Assembly: GCA_900316415.1 (NCBI GenBank)
Contig: ONCV01000002.1
Location: 171,211-207,613, forward strand
Direction of reading: 5' to 3'
DNA length: 36,403 bases
Origin: an uncultured Eubacteriales bacterium
Lineage (GTDB): Bacteria > Bacillota > Clostridia > Christensenellales > Aristaeellaceae
A model generated the notes under the pieces. It had not been told where the DNA came from. It searched no databases and saw only the letters and a program-made list of their open reading frames with translations. Shown piece after piece: positions 1 through 8,188 of this stretch (the first letter of the stretch is position 1; each line of letters opens with the position of its first letter). The position numbers and the translations under genes were made by a program.

Positions 1-149
1 CAGGTGTGATCCCTGGAACCGTCGTTCACGATGACCAGCCGGCTGTTTCCGTCCTCATTGTGCCCCTCCGCGATCGGGTACCAGTCCTCCACGCAGCGGG
101 CGATATTTTCTTCCTCATTGTATGCGGGAATCACGATATACAGGCTCAC
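1..149 (-). CDS. Family 2 glycosyltransferase, GtrB/dolichyl-phosphate-mannose-synthase-like (N-terminal part only)
   Basis: The first 49 residues of a GT-A fold glycosyltransferase are present; the rest lies beyond the window start. The GTG start at 149 has an AGGAGG ribosome site about eight bases upstream. The opening strand reads YIVIPAYNEEENI (residues 4-16) and the nucleotide-binding turn reads VIVNDGSRD (39-47), both typical of GT2 enzymes that load a sugar onto polyprenyl phosphate. It follows a GtrA-family gene by 39 bases, the usual gtrA-gtrB pairing, so I infer that it makes undecaprenyl-phosphate-sugar on the cytoplasmic face for the GtrII-type transferases upstream. The membrane anchor expected of GtrB cannot be seen, so other GT2 roles remain open. 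Confidence 0.82.
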   Translation of the reverse strand, partial: MSLYIVIPAYNEEENIARCVEDWYPIAEGHNEDGNSRLVIVNDGSRDHT

Positions 150-188
150 GGTTTTCCCCTCCTGTTTTTCCCGGTCCGGCCGGGCTGA

Positions 189-629
189 TCAGCCGATTTT
201 CCTTTTCCCCGTGCCCTTCCGGAACACCAGGAGCTTGCTGAACAGGTAGTTCGCGATAATGATGATCACCTGGGCCACCAGCTTCACCGCCCGGTCATCC
301 AGCCGCAGCACGGAAACGCCGAGCCCCATAATGCCCATCTCCATCAGCAGCGTCGCCACCCGGGACAGGAAAAACTTTCCCGCCTCCTGCAACCGGTTTT
401 TTTCCTGGCTGTAGAAAACGTACCGCCGGTTGGTAAAATACGCAAACGTCACCGCGCAGACCCAGGAGATCACGTTTGCAATCTGCAGCTGCAGCGGGTT
501 TCCGGGATCCAGAAAGGTGTTTGTGCAAAGCCAGTAGACCGCCAGGCTGACCAGCGTTGTCAGCGCTCCGACGATCAGATAATTGATCTGTTCCCGGTAT
601 TTTCTGTACAGCTCGATGATTTTCCGCAT
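189..629 (-). CDS. GtrA family membrane protein (putative lipid-linked sugar flippase)
   Basis: A 146-residue protein with the layout of the GtrA/GtcA family: a short basic N-terminus (MRKIIELYRKYREQ), the opening NYLIVGALTTLVSLAVYW, and four hydrophobic helices (about 16-35, 46-64, 84-106 and 113-133), ending in a basic tail. Family members are thought to move polyprenyl-phosphate-linked sugars across the membrane for O-antigen, teichoic acid or arabinogalactan decoration. The GT2 gene 39 bases downstream is the expected partner, and the gene upstream is a GtrII-type transferase, so three parts of a glucosylation module lie together. The ATG at 629 has a weak purine-rich ribosome site (GGAAGAG). 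Length is normal for the family. Confidence 0.88.
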   Translation of the reverse strand: MRKIIELYRKYREQINYLIVGALTTLVSLAVYWLCTNTFLDPGNPLQLQIANVISWVCAVTFAYFTNRRYVFYSQEKNRLQEAGKFFLSRVATLLMEMGIMGLGVSVLRLDDRAVKLVAQVIIIIANYLFSKLLVFRKGTGKRKIG

Positions 630-743
630 GACTCTTCCGCTTTCCGGTTTCCTTTCCCCGCGTTTTCGAACTCCTGCCCACCGCGGAATCCGAGGCCGGC
701 GATTCGGAGTTTCTCTTTATTGTAGCGGATGCGCGCCGGTTTT

Positions 744-2360
744 TCAACCGCCGTCCGCTTTTCCCGTCCCTTCATCCGGATCCAGGAATTTCACAACCAC
801 CGTGTCCCGGATGACCCGGATCGATCCGTCGTCCGGATAGCATGGCATGGCCTGAACCTCGGGCCAGTCTGCGGCCGCCCGGCCGTCCGCGAACTCCGGC
901 TGAAATCCGCACCAGTTGGCCAGGAAGCGCTCCCAGGCCCAGTCATTCAGATATCCCTGAATATCCATCTCATAGGCGGCCAGCCGGATGAAATCAAACT
1001 CGGTCAGATTATGCAGGTTCCGGTCGCTCATCCGGTCCCGGTTCACAAAGGCCACCGGAAGCTCATCCCGATATCCCTCCGCGGATTCGATCCGGGATAC
1101 CAGGGTCGTGTTCCAGGAAATCGCCTCCTGCTGCTGAAAGGCGGTTTTCAGATAGCACTGATTGTCGTAGCGGATGTACATCAGGCTGCTCACCGCCAGC
1201 AGCAGCGCGGTTCCGCAGGAAACCGCCCGATGGAACGCGGGAGCCGGTGTTTCCGTCCAGTCCGCCAAGCATACCAGCAGTAGCACCTGCATCACCTGGC
1301 CGTAGACCATCAGGCTGTGAATCTTCTCCGACATCACGAAGATGAAATTGCATCCCAGGGGAACCAGCGCCAGCATCACCCCCAGCATCACCGCCCGGAA
1401 GCGGCTTTTCCTCCGGATCCGGAGGATCCAGAATCCGCCCAGCAGCAGATCCAGGCAGAGCATCAGCCGATACAGGTTGTACAGGCTCTGGGGATACATG
1501 TCCCACAGGGAGAAATGCGTCGGAAGGAAGAATTCCCGGTACGCGCGGCCGACACGGGCCAGATAGGCCGTCAGCGGGGCGGAAACCATCTCATCAATGC
1601 CCAGGTAATCATCCAGCTGAAGCCCGGTTTTCCACAGGAAGTATTTGCTGCCGGCGAAATACACGCCCATCACGCCCGCCACGCACAGCGCTTGAATCAG
1701 CAGCCGCTTCGCCCAGTCCGCCGAGCTTTCCTCCCGCAGGCAGAGCACCCGGATCTGGCTGATCAGCACCAGCATCAGAAGCACGGGAAGGAAGGCCTGA
1801 TAAACCCCAATTCCGCATCCGCAGAGCAGTGTCCCCGCGATTTTCCTTCCCCATCCGCCGTCTCCGCAGACCAGGATGCCGCCCCCGACCACCATCAGCA
1901 GCGCCATCAGATAATAGTGCGCGGTGTACATGAACCCGAACAGGGCGGTCACCACCGGGAAGGCCGCCATGACCGCCCCCAGCAGGGCGCTCAGGGTTCG
2001 GGACCGGATCCGGAAAAAGGAGGCCAGCAGTCCGGCAGAAAGGCCGATGCAGATCAGCCCGATCATCCCGTTCACCGCCGGCAGGCTGAAATGCCCGTTC
2101 CCGTAGAACCATTTTTCCATCTCCGCGAAAACGTACAGCATCCATCGGCCCAGCGGAACGGCCGTCCCCGTCATGAAAAGCGAAAAGATGTCGTCATGCC
2201 AGGAAAATTTGTTGAACAACCCCATCCCCTGGGCAAAAAGGCCGCCGGCCAGCGTTCCGGCCAGCCCGGCGCAGAACGCGGGAGAAAGCGCGGGAAGTTT
2301 CCATGCCAACGTTTTCTCCCCCAGGCGCCGCATCCCGTCCTTCCATTTTCCCGCTCCCAT
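744..2360 (-). CDS. GtrII-type membrane glucosyltransferase, copy 1
   Basis: Polytopic membrane protein (538 residues from this start) of the GtrII glucosyltransferase type, which transfers a sugar from a polyprenyl-phosphate donor to a surface polymer outside the membrane. The signature is an early NKFSWHDDI segment followed by GRWML and GHFSLPAVNG; the acidic HDD pair suits a GT-C catalytic site. About ten hydrophobic segments follow, and then a soluble C-terminal region of about 150 residues. Two close paralogues lie at 4528-6078 and 9335-10882. I chose the ATG at 2360 because GGAGG lies seven bases upstream; the in-frame ATG at 2414 has no ribosome site. Unlike its paralogues, which stop at VVVNF, this copy carries about 13 extra charged C-terminal residues. 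Confidence 0.82.
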   Translation of the reverse strand: MGAGKWKDGMRRLGEKTLAWKLPALSPAFCAGLAGTLAGGLFAQGMGLFNKFSWHDDIFSLFMTGTAVPLGRWMLYVFAEMEKWFYGNGHFSLPAVNGMIGLICIGLSAGLLASFFRIRSRTLSALLGAVMAAFPVVTALFGFMYTAHYYLMALLMVVGGGILVCGDGGWGRKIAGTLLCGCGIGVYQAFLPVLLMLVLISQIRVLCLREESSADWAKRLLIQALCVAGVMGVYFAGSKYFLWKTGLQLDDYLGIDEMVSAPLTAYLARVGRAYREFFLPTHFSLWDMYPQSLYNLYRLMLCLDLLLGGFWILRIRRKSRFRAVMLGVMLALVPLGCNFIFVMSEKIHSLMVYGQVMQVLLLVCLADWTETPAPAFHRAVSCGTALLLAVSSLMYIRYDNQCYLKTAFQQQEAISWNTTLVSRIESAEGYRDELPVAFVNRDRMSDRNLHNLTEFDFIRLAAYEMDIQGYLNDWAWERFLANWCGFQPEFADGRAAADWPEVQAMPCYPDDGSIRVIRDTVVVKFLDPDEGTGKADGG

Positions 2361-2458
2361 GATTCTTCCTCCGTTTCCCGGATGATTTCCGTTCAAAATG
2401 GATCGCCGCCTCATGCGGCGCCCGGATGGATCCGCCTTCCGGATCAGAAGGAAGACGG

Positions 2459-4453
2459 TTACTCATACTCCACGCTCATGGCCGGCATGCCGTCCGGTCT
2501 GAAATAAAACTCCATGTCGCCTTTTCCGCGGATCTCCTCCGCCCGGAAGACCACTTCGTATTCCCGTCCCGGGGTCAGGGAGGCCCGGAGCGGACATCGG
2601 GAAGAAAAATTGTCCGCGATCTTCTCTCCCTGAATTTTCGCCTCTCCGAGGATTTCCCCGGTTTGCGGATCCAGCACCTGAACCGTCAGCAGGGGATCGC
2701 TCCGCCTGTGAAAGCAGGCCGCGCAGAACCGGATCGCGCAGATCTTCTCTTCTTCCGCGGTAAAGAACGCGCTCACCTGCTCGCCCGCAAAAAACTTCAC
2801 CGGCACAAGCGTCCACAGTTTTTCCTTCCGGGGGGAACTTCTCCTGCCGTATCCGGCTTTCCGAAGCCTTTTTTCCGCCTCCGGATACCAGGATTTCAGG
2901 ACCCAGATGTCTTCCGCCTGTTCCAACTGGAGATAGTTTTCCTGAATAAAGGCATCGAACTCCGGCGCATATTCCCGAAACACATGCCCCCAGGTCTGCT
3001 CCTCCCGATCGTACAGCACCACCCGCGGCCTCTGAAGAATGGAAGCCATCTGCCGGTCTTTCCACATCTCATAGTACCAGGGAATGCTCACCGCATCGCA
3101 CGCCTCCTGCGGGAGAAGCTCCAGGTCCATGACGTCCTGGCAGAAATAAGGGGTCTCGCAGGAATGGATTTCTTCCCCCGGTTCCGTAAGCAAATCCATG
3201 ATTTGCGTTTCGGCCCGCGCGGTCCGATCCAGAAGAATCTGCGGATAAATCAGATTATATCCGGCCCAGATCACAAAGGAAGCCAGCAGAAAGCCCGCGG
3301 CCCCGCCTGAAACAATCCGCGTTCCCCAGCGAACCGCTTTCCGTCTCCATCTTTTTTCCAGAAGCGCCCCCCATCCAAGAGACAGCAGGCAGGTTGTCTG
3401 CGCAAAGTAGGCCATGCCGTGAAAATCATCATAGGACCGGATTCCGCAGAACATGGTCGCCAGGAAAGCGGTCACCCCCACCGTCGGGTTTTTCCGGCCC
3501 AGCCACACACAGCAGGCCAGCGAACCCAGCGCCAGCCCCAGATTCAGCAGGGAATAGCCTCCGGGATGGGCTGCTTCCCCCCACACGAAGCGCCCGTAGG
3601 AGGCCACGGTCTCCCAGACGATCCCCACCGGATCGCTTCCGAATCCGCCCGTATACTGGGAATAGTATTTGACATTGACATCGTAGGCGCCTTCAAAGGC
3701 ATTGGATACATTCCCCGAGATCAGGTACCATCCCAGCAGCGCCAGAAACGGAGCCAGGCAGAGGGCGGCCAGCCGGAGATCCTCCCTCAGGATCTGTCGG
3801 CGCAGGCCGGTGCGGGTTGGTTTCGGCTCCCGGAAAATGAACCCGATTTGCAGGGCAACCATTCCCAGAAAGAAGCAGAAAACGGAGTAGGCGGCCACAA
3901 AGACGGTTCCAAGACTCAGCACGATTCCAAGGGAAACCATCCCGGCGCATGCCGCCGTGATCCTCTTCTCCCTGGCATACCGGATCAGCTCCAGCAGAAT
4001 CATCGCCTGTCCGATCCCCTGCCAGTGATCGGAAATCATGGCCGTGCCGAAGGTAATGGTCTTGAGGACGCTCAGATACAGCAGGGGCATCGCAAAAAGA
4101 GAGACAGCCGGAAAAAAGCGCCGATGGCGCAGGAAAACGGTCTCCCACACCATGCTCAGCATCAGATACGCCCCCAGCCGGAACTGAAAAACCGTGCGTG
4201 CACCGCAGATTGCGCTCAGGGAAGCGAAATAGTAGGAAAACGGCATGTGCTGGGTAAGATAGAAACGGTACAGGTCCCTTCCCTTCGCAATATTGTATCC
4301 GCCGAAAATGACGTCCTGTTCATCCGTGAAATAGGGCTCGCTCATCAGGGAGAAATAAAGGAAAAAGACAAAAAGAAAATAAAGCACGGGAAGGCCTTTT
4401 TCCAGCCGGAACTTCCATGCTCTTCCGCAGCCTGTCTGAACCGTCCCTTCCAA
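2459..4453 (-). CDS. Large polytopic membrane protein, GT-C glycosyltransferase-like, with C-terminal extracytoplasmic domain
   Basis: A 664-residue protein with a hydrophobic helix at about 21-37, then a loop with FTDEQD (42-47), in the position where GT-C enzymes of the ArnT/PMT type carry catalytic acidic residues. About nine further membrane segments follow to about residue 390. The last 270 residues look soluble, and the final 120 or so resemble a beta-sandwich (alternating hydrophobic strands, conserved-looking TVQVLDPQTGEIL). I cannot name a family. Its place between two GtrII-type genes suggests transfer of a lipid-linked sugar onto a surface polymer. The start is uncertain: the reading frame opens at a TTG (4453) right after a stop, with an AAGGAG about 13 bases upstream. 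Confidence 0.68.
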   Translation of the reverse strand: MEGTVQTGCGRAWKFRLEKGLPVLYFLFVFFLYFSLMSEPYFTDEQDVIFGGYNIAKGRDLYRFYLTQHMPFSYYFASLSAICGARTVFQFRLGAYLMLSMVWETVFLRHRRFFPAVSLFAMPLLYLSVLKTITFGTAMISDHWQGIGQAMILLELIRYAREKRITAACAGMVSLGIVLSLGTVFVAAYSVFCFFLGMVALQIGFIFREPKPTRTGLRRQILREDLRLAALCLAPFLALLGWYLISGNVSNAFEGAYDVNVKYYSQYTGGFGSDPVGIVWETVASYGRFVWGEAAHPGGYSLLNLGLALGSLACCVWLGRKNPTVGVTAFLATMFCGIRSYDDFHGMAYFAQTTCLLSLGWGALLEKRWRRKAVRWGTRIVSGGAAGFLLASFVIWAGYNLIYPQILLDRTARAETQIMDLLTEPGEEIHSCETPYFCQDVMDLELLPQEACDAVSIPWYYEMWKDRQMASILQRPRVVLYDREEQTWGHVFREYAPEFDAFIQENYLQLEQAEDIWVLKSWYPEAEKRLRKAGYGRRSSPRKEKLWTLVPVKFFAGEQVSAFFTAEEEKICAIRFCAACFHRRSDPLLTVQVLDPQTGEILGEAKIQGEKIADNFSSRCPLRASLTPGREYEVVFRAEEIRGKGDMEFYFRPDGMPAMSVEYE

Positions 4454-4527
4454 ATGTCAGCACCCCGCTCCTTTTTCGTTACCCAGCCGCCTGAGAGGCA
4501 AGCTGATTCTGCTTCGGAGGATTCCCG

Positions 4528-6078
4528 TTAAAAATTGACCACCACCGCGTCGTGCAGCACCCGGATGGATCCGTCGTCCGGATAATGCGGCATTTCCCGC
4601 ACCTCCGGCCAGTCGTCCGCGGTTTCCGGCGGCAGCACCGCCGTGGAGAAGCCGCACCATCTCGCCAGGAACCATTCCCACGCCCAGTTGCTCACGTATC
4701 CCCGCACATCCTGCTCATATCCGGACAGGTGCAGGAAATTCAGCTCGTCCATATTGTAAAGGGTTTGATCGTCCATTTCTTCCATGTTCCGCCAGATCAC
4801 GGGAAGCTCGTCCCGATATCCTTCGGCAGACTTGATTTTCGAGATTAGCGCGGTGTACCAGGTGATCGCCTCCTGCTGCTGAAACTCCGCTTTCAGATAG
4901 CACTGGTTGTCAAACCGGACATACATGAGGAAGGTCAGGCTCAGCAGCAGCGCGGCCGCCCGCGGAACGATCCGCCGGATTTTTGCGGGGGAAAACTCCG
5001 TCCGGTCCGCCAGGCAGATCAGCAGTGCAAGTTGCATCACCTGCCCGTAGGTCATCAGGCTGTGAACTTCTTCGGAGAGCACAAAGATCAGATTGCAGGC
5101 CAGCGGGAACGCCGCCAGCAGAAGCAGCAGAAGCAGCGCCGTTCCCCGGCTCTGCTTCCAGGCCCGGATCAGGCAGCGCACCGACAGGGCCGCCGTCAGG
5201 AGCAGCATTCCTTGGCGCAGATAATAAATATGCTGGGGATACATATCCCAGAGCACATTCCGCGTGGGCAGAAAGAACTCCCGCCAGGCCCTTCCCATCC
5301 GCTGCAGATAAACGAGGGGGGAGAGGCTGCCCGCCTGACTCAGGCCCATATAGCTGTCCAGCTCCAGATGATGGAGGGTCAGGAAAAGCCGGCTTCCCGC
5401 CGCGTAGACGGCCAGCATGCCCAGGAAGCAGAGCGCATGGATTCCCAGCCGCTTCCAGGCTTCTCCCGCTTCCTCCCCCTCCGTCAGGCGGACGATATTC
5501 CACAGGAGAATGAGGGCCAGCCCCACCGGCAGGAAGGCCTGATAGATCCCGACGGCGCAGCCGCCCAGCAGCGCTCCCGCCGTCTTTCGGAGTCCTCCCC
5601 GGCCCTCCAGAATCAGGTACGCGCCGCAGGTCATCATCAGCAGCGAAATCATATAGTAATGAATGGTAAAGGTGAAACCGAAGAGCGCCGTGATCACGGG
5701 GAAGACGGACATCCCCCCGCCCATCAGGGCGCTGAGCCCCCGGGAGCGAATCCGCAGCATCCGCGCCATGCATCCAGCGGACAGCCCGATGCAGATCAGG
5801 GATACGAGTCCGTTGACCAGGGGCAGGCTGAAATGGCCGTCCCCGAAAAGGAGCACCTCCAGCCAGCCCAGCACGTGCAGCATCCAGCGCCCCGAGGTAA
5901 TGGTCGCGCCGGTCAGGAACAGTCCCTGGATATCATCATGCCAGGAGTATTTGTTGAGCATGCCCATGCCGTGCGCCGCCAGGCCCGCGAGCAGGGCTCC
6001 CGCGAACGCCATCCAGGGCGCGGGGATCGCGCTCAGCAACTGGGAAAGCGGTCTGTTTTCTCCCCGGTTCTCCTCCAT
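4528..6078 (-). CDS. GtrII-type membrane glucosyltransferase, copy 2
   Basis: A 516-residue paralogue of the proteins at 744-2360 and 9335-10882. It has the same block order: NKYSWHDDI near residue 43, SGRWMLHVL, GHFSLPLVNG, a cluster of membrane helices, the segment GQVMQLALLICLADRTE, and a C-terminal soluble region with FQQQEAITW and YPDDGSIRVL before the terminal VVVNF. The same region in copy 1 is strikingly similar, so the copies probably arose by duplication and then diverged in acceptor preference. The ATG at 6078 follows an AGGGGGA ribosome site. It lies 61 bases after the GNAT gene and 74 bases before the GT-C-like gene, consistent with one operon. Confidence 0.84.
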   Translation of the reverse strand: MEENRGENRPLSQLLSAIPAPWMAFAGALLAGLAAHGMGMLNKYSWHDDIQGLFLTGATITSGRWMLHVLGWLEVLLFGDGHFSLPLVNGLVSLICIGLSAGCMARMLRIRSRGLSALMGGGMSVFPVITALFGFTFTIHYYMISLLMMTCGAYLILEGRGGLRKTAGALLGGCAVGIYQAFLPVGLALILLWNIVRLTEGEEAGEAWKRLGIHALCFLGMLAVYAAGSRLFLTLHHLELDSYMGLSQAGSLSPLVYLQRMGRAWREFFLPTRNVLWDMYPQHIYYLRQGMLLLTAALSVRCLIRAWKQSRGTALLLLLLLAAFPLACNLIFVLSEEVHSLMTYGQVMQLALLICLADRTEFSPAKIRRIVPRAAALLLSLTFLMYVRFDNQCYLKAEFQQQEAITWYTALISKIKSAEGYRDELPVIWRNMEEMDDQTLYNMDELNFLHLSGYEQDVRGYVSNWAWEWFLARWCGFSTAVLPPETADDWPEVREMPHYPDDGSIRVLHDAVVVNF

Positions 6079-6139
6079 GTTTTTTCCCCCTGTCGCATGT
6101 CATTTTCGCCGGCCGGGCGCCATGTCCCGGCTCCGTCCG

Positions 6140-7171
6140 TCATTCGCCGGAAAACCCCGCCGGCGCTTCCGGAAGCGGCTTCTCCCTGTGGAAGGTTCTG
6201 TAGATGCTGTAGTCGCTGGCAAAGCGCTCCTTGAATTCCGCCAGGCCCTGGTTCAGAACGCGGCCCTGGTCCTCCGTGGAGATGCCGAAGGAAAAGGCGT
6301 CAAAACCCCGGTCCCGGGCCAGCCGGATCAGGCTTGCGTCCAGAAGATAGAGCGGATAGTATTTCTGAAACTCCGGGGAGGTGGACAGGTACTGCGCGTG
6401 CAGCACGCGGTTCCCGTAATTGAAGCACATGCTCCCGGCCATCAGGGTATCCCCGAGGAACACCCCGTGGAACAGCGCGATGTCCTTCAGGCGTCTTTCC
6501 CGGAAATCCAGCAGTTCCTGCAGCGTATGAATGGGTTTCAGGTCAAACTTGGAGAGGCTGATCTGCAGCAGTTCGTAAAAGGCAGCCACCTCCGCCTCCG
6601 TTTCCAGGGACCGGAAGCACAGCCCCGCCTTTTCCGCCTTCCGGTAATCCCGGCGGCAGGAGGAGGACATCGCTTCCACCGGATCCTCCGGAAGCCCGGC
6701 GCAGGGAACATACAGGTTCAGCTCGTTCACCTGCCGATAACCGTGGTGAAACAGCTCATAATCCAGCAGGGCCATGTCCCTCCGGGCATACAGCCCTGGC
6801 GTCTGCTTCAGCACCGCCCGGGAAATATCCTCCCGGGCGTCCAGCCATGCGTCCAGGGTGGAAACGATTTCTCCCACGTCCCCGACCCGGTAGTATTTTT
6901 CTCCGAGCACGATCCCTCCGAAGGTACCTCCCCGGTGGGAAAAAAAGGTCAGACCCTTCCTTCCCTCCTCCTGAATCAGGCAGGCCGGCACCACCGCTGC
7001 GGGCTTCTCCCCCTCCAGGATCCAGAGGGAGCAGTCCCGAAACCTGCCTTCCGGGTGATACTGATAGAAATTCCGGGTCTGGATGAAGGTGCCGTTCAGG
7101 CTTTCCGACTGAACAAAGGCATCCCATTCCTCCGCCTGTTCTTCCCGGTAGGGCTCCACGCGAAAGCGCAT
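6140..7171 (-). CDS. FemAB/BioF2-like GNAT-superfamily acyltransferase
   Basis: A 343-residue protein resembling the CelD/FemAB-like group of GNAT acyltransferases, which acylate sugars of surface polysaccharides or add amino acids to peptidoglycan precursors. Family-like stretches are FIQTRNFYQYHP near the N-terminus, MSSSCRRDYRKAEKAGL at mid-protein, and the C-terminal motif AGSMCFNYGNRVLHAQYLS followed by YLLDASLIRLARDRG and LAEFKERF. The ATG at 7171 is chosen because GGAGG lies eight bases upstream; the frame stays open to 7309, but that extension is Arg/Gly-rich and lacks a ribosome site. It is the first gene of the leftward glycan operon, so acylation of a glycan sugar is more likely than peptidoglycan cross-bridging; this is inference. 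Confidence 0.78.
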   Translation of the reverse strand: MRFRVEPYREEQAEEWDAFVQSESLNGTFIQTRNFYQYHPEGRFRDCSLWILEGEKPAAVVPACLIQEEGRKGLTFFSHRGGTFGGIVLGEKYYRVGDVGEIVSTLDAWLDAREDISRAVLKQTPGLYARRDMALLDYELFHHGYRQVNELNLYVPCAGLPEDPVEAMSSSCRRDYRKAEKAGLCFRSLETEAEVAAFYELLQISLSKFDLKPIHTLQELLDFRERRLKDIALFHGVFLGDTLMAGSMCFNYGNRVLHAQYLSTSPEFQKYYPLYLLDASLIRLARDRGFDAFSFGISTEDQGRVLNQGLAEFKERFASDYSIYRTFHREKPLPEAPAGFSGE

Positions 7172-7218
7172 TTTTTTCCTCCGTCGTCCGTGATTCATGC
7201 TTCCCGTGCGTGCAGCTT

Positions 7219-7254
7219 GAGCCTGCCGCAGGCTCCGGCCGTCCTCCCGGCCGG
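7219..7254 (-). other. Two consecutive GC-rich hairpins in operon leader
   Basis: Two perfect inverted repeats lie back to back in the predicted leader of the leftward operon: GAGCCTG/CAGGCTC (7219-7235, three-base loop) and CCGGCC/GGCCGG (7235-7254, eight-base loop; the two share base 7235). Neither has a U-tract on the leftward strand, so they are not simple terminators. They may affect RNA stability or translation. Confidence 0.45.
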
Positions 7255-7293
7255 GGCGGACCGCAGGCATCCCGTTTCCCCGCACGCCGTTAC

Positions 7294-7322
7294 AGTGTAC
7301 CATATTCACCTTCCGAATTCAA
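7294..7322 (-). promoter_or_regulatory. Sigma-A-like promoter of leftward glycan operon
   Basis: On the minus strand, TTGAAT (7322-7317) and TACACT (7299-7294) are 17 bases apart. The start would lie near 7287, giving a leader of about 115 bases before the GNAT gene. The -35 box lies only four bases from that of the opposite promoter. Confidence 0.55.
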
Positions 7323-7326
7323 TTGC

Positions 7327-7356
7327 TTGCCTTTTCCGCCCCGCGCGTCGTATAAT
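7327..7356 (+). promoter_or_regulatory. Sigma-A-like promoter of rightward glycan operon
   Basis: TTGCCT (7327-7332) and a consensus TATAAT (7351-7356) are 18 bases apart, about 70 bases before the methyltransferase start. It is divergent from the promoter at 7294-7322. Confidence 0.65.
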
Positions 7357-7425
7357 CGGAAGCAGCGGCGTTCCGGAACAATTCTGCCCCGGAGCCGAAC
7401 GGGAGAGGGAAAGGAGCCTGCCTTC

Positions 7426-8169
7426 ATGCGAGATCTGGCGGACTATCAGGAAAAATACAACCAGCCGGGCTTTGAGGATATTCAGGTGCGGTACCGCAGG
7501 AAAAAGATCCTGGAGGAAATGGAAAAGGCCTCCGCCCGGCGCATTGTGGAAATCGGGTGCGGCATGGAGCCCCTGTTCCTGCACTGTTCCGGCTTTGACC
7601 GATATGTCTTCTTTGAACCGGGGGATATCTTTTTCCGCAACGCGGACCGGCTCGCGAAGGAGGCCGCGCCGGACCGGATCACCGGCTATCCGCTTCCCTT
7701 CTCCTTCCGGGAGGAGGTCCGCGCCATGAAGCCGGACTTCATCGTCTGCGCCAGCCTGCTGCACGAGGTGGAGGATCCGCAGGCGCTGCTCCGGGACATC
7801 CGGGAAACCGCGGGCGCAGACACGGTGATTCACCTGAACGTTCCCAACGCCTTTTCCCTGCACCGCCGTCTTGCCCGGGCCATGGGGCTGATGAAGGACG
7901 AGCGGGAGTTTTCGGAGCGCAACCGCGCGCTCATGCAGCACCAGGTGTTTGACGCGGAAAGCCTGCTGGCGCTGGTGGATCAGTGCGGTCTGCGGGTTAC
8001 CGACCGCGGCGGCATGCTGCTCAAGCCCTTTGCGCATGCCCAGATGTGGGATCTGGCGCAGTCCGGTCTTCTGACGGACCGCATGCTGGACGGCCTCTAT
8101 CAGCTGGGCAATGAGATGCCGGAGCTGGCTTCCGAAATCTGGATCAACTGCCGGAGGAAGGGCGTATGA
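7426..8169 (+). CDS. Class I SAM-dependent methyltransferase
   Basis: A 247-residue protein with a Rossmann-type methyltransferase core. Motif I reads RIVEIGCGMEPLF (about 39-51), an acidic residue ends the second strand in YVFFEPGD, and the motif IV/post region reads FIVCASLLHEVEDPQALLRDI, as in the small-molecule and glycan O-methyltransferase group. The ATG at 7426 follows AAGGAG by nine bases; the frame is open much further upstream, but the promoter at 7327-7356 lies inside that extension, which supports the short form. It begins the rightward glycan operon and is followed after 19 bases by a GT2 glycosyltransferase, so methylation of a surface sugar is the likely role. Confidence 0.8.
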   Translation: MRDLADYQEKYNQPGFEDIQVRYRRKKILEEMEKASARRIVEIGCGMEPLFLHCSGFDRYVFFEPGDIFFRNADRLAKEAAPDRITGYPLPFSFREEVRAMKPDFIVCASLLHEVEDPQALLRDIRETAGADTVIHLNVPNAFSLHRRLARAMGLMKDEREFSERNRALMQHQVFDAESLLALVDQCGLRVTDRGGMLLKPFAHAQMWDLAQSGLLTDRMLDGLYQLGNEMPELASEIWINCRRKGV

Positions 8170-8188
8170 GGGAAAGGGAGTCAGCAGG

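Noticed and set aside
7171..7309. N-terminal extension of the GNAT-like protein
   Set aside because: The extra 46 codons contain the leader hairpins and lie against the promoter, are Arg/Gly-rich, and lack a ribosome site; the ATG at 7171 has GGAGG.
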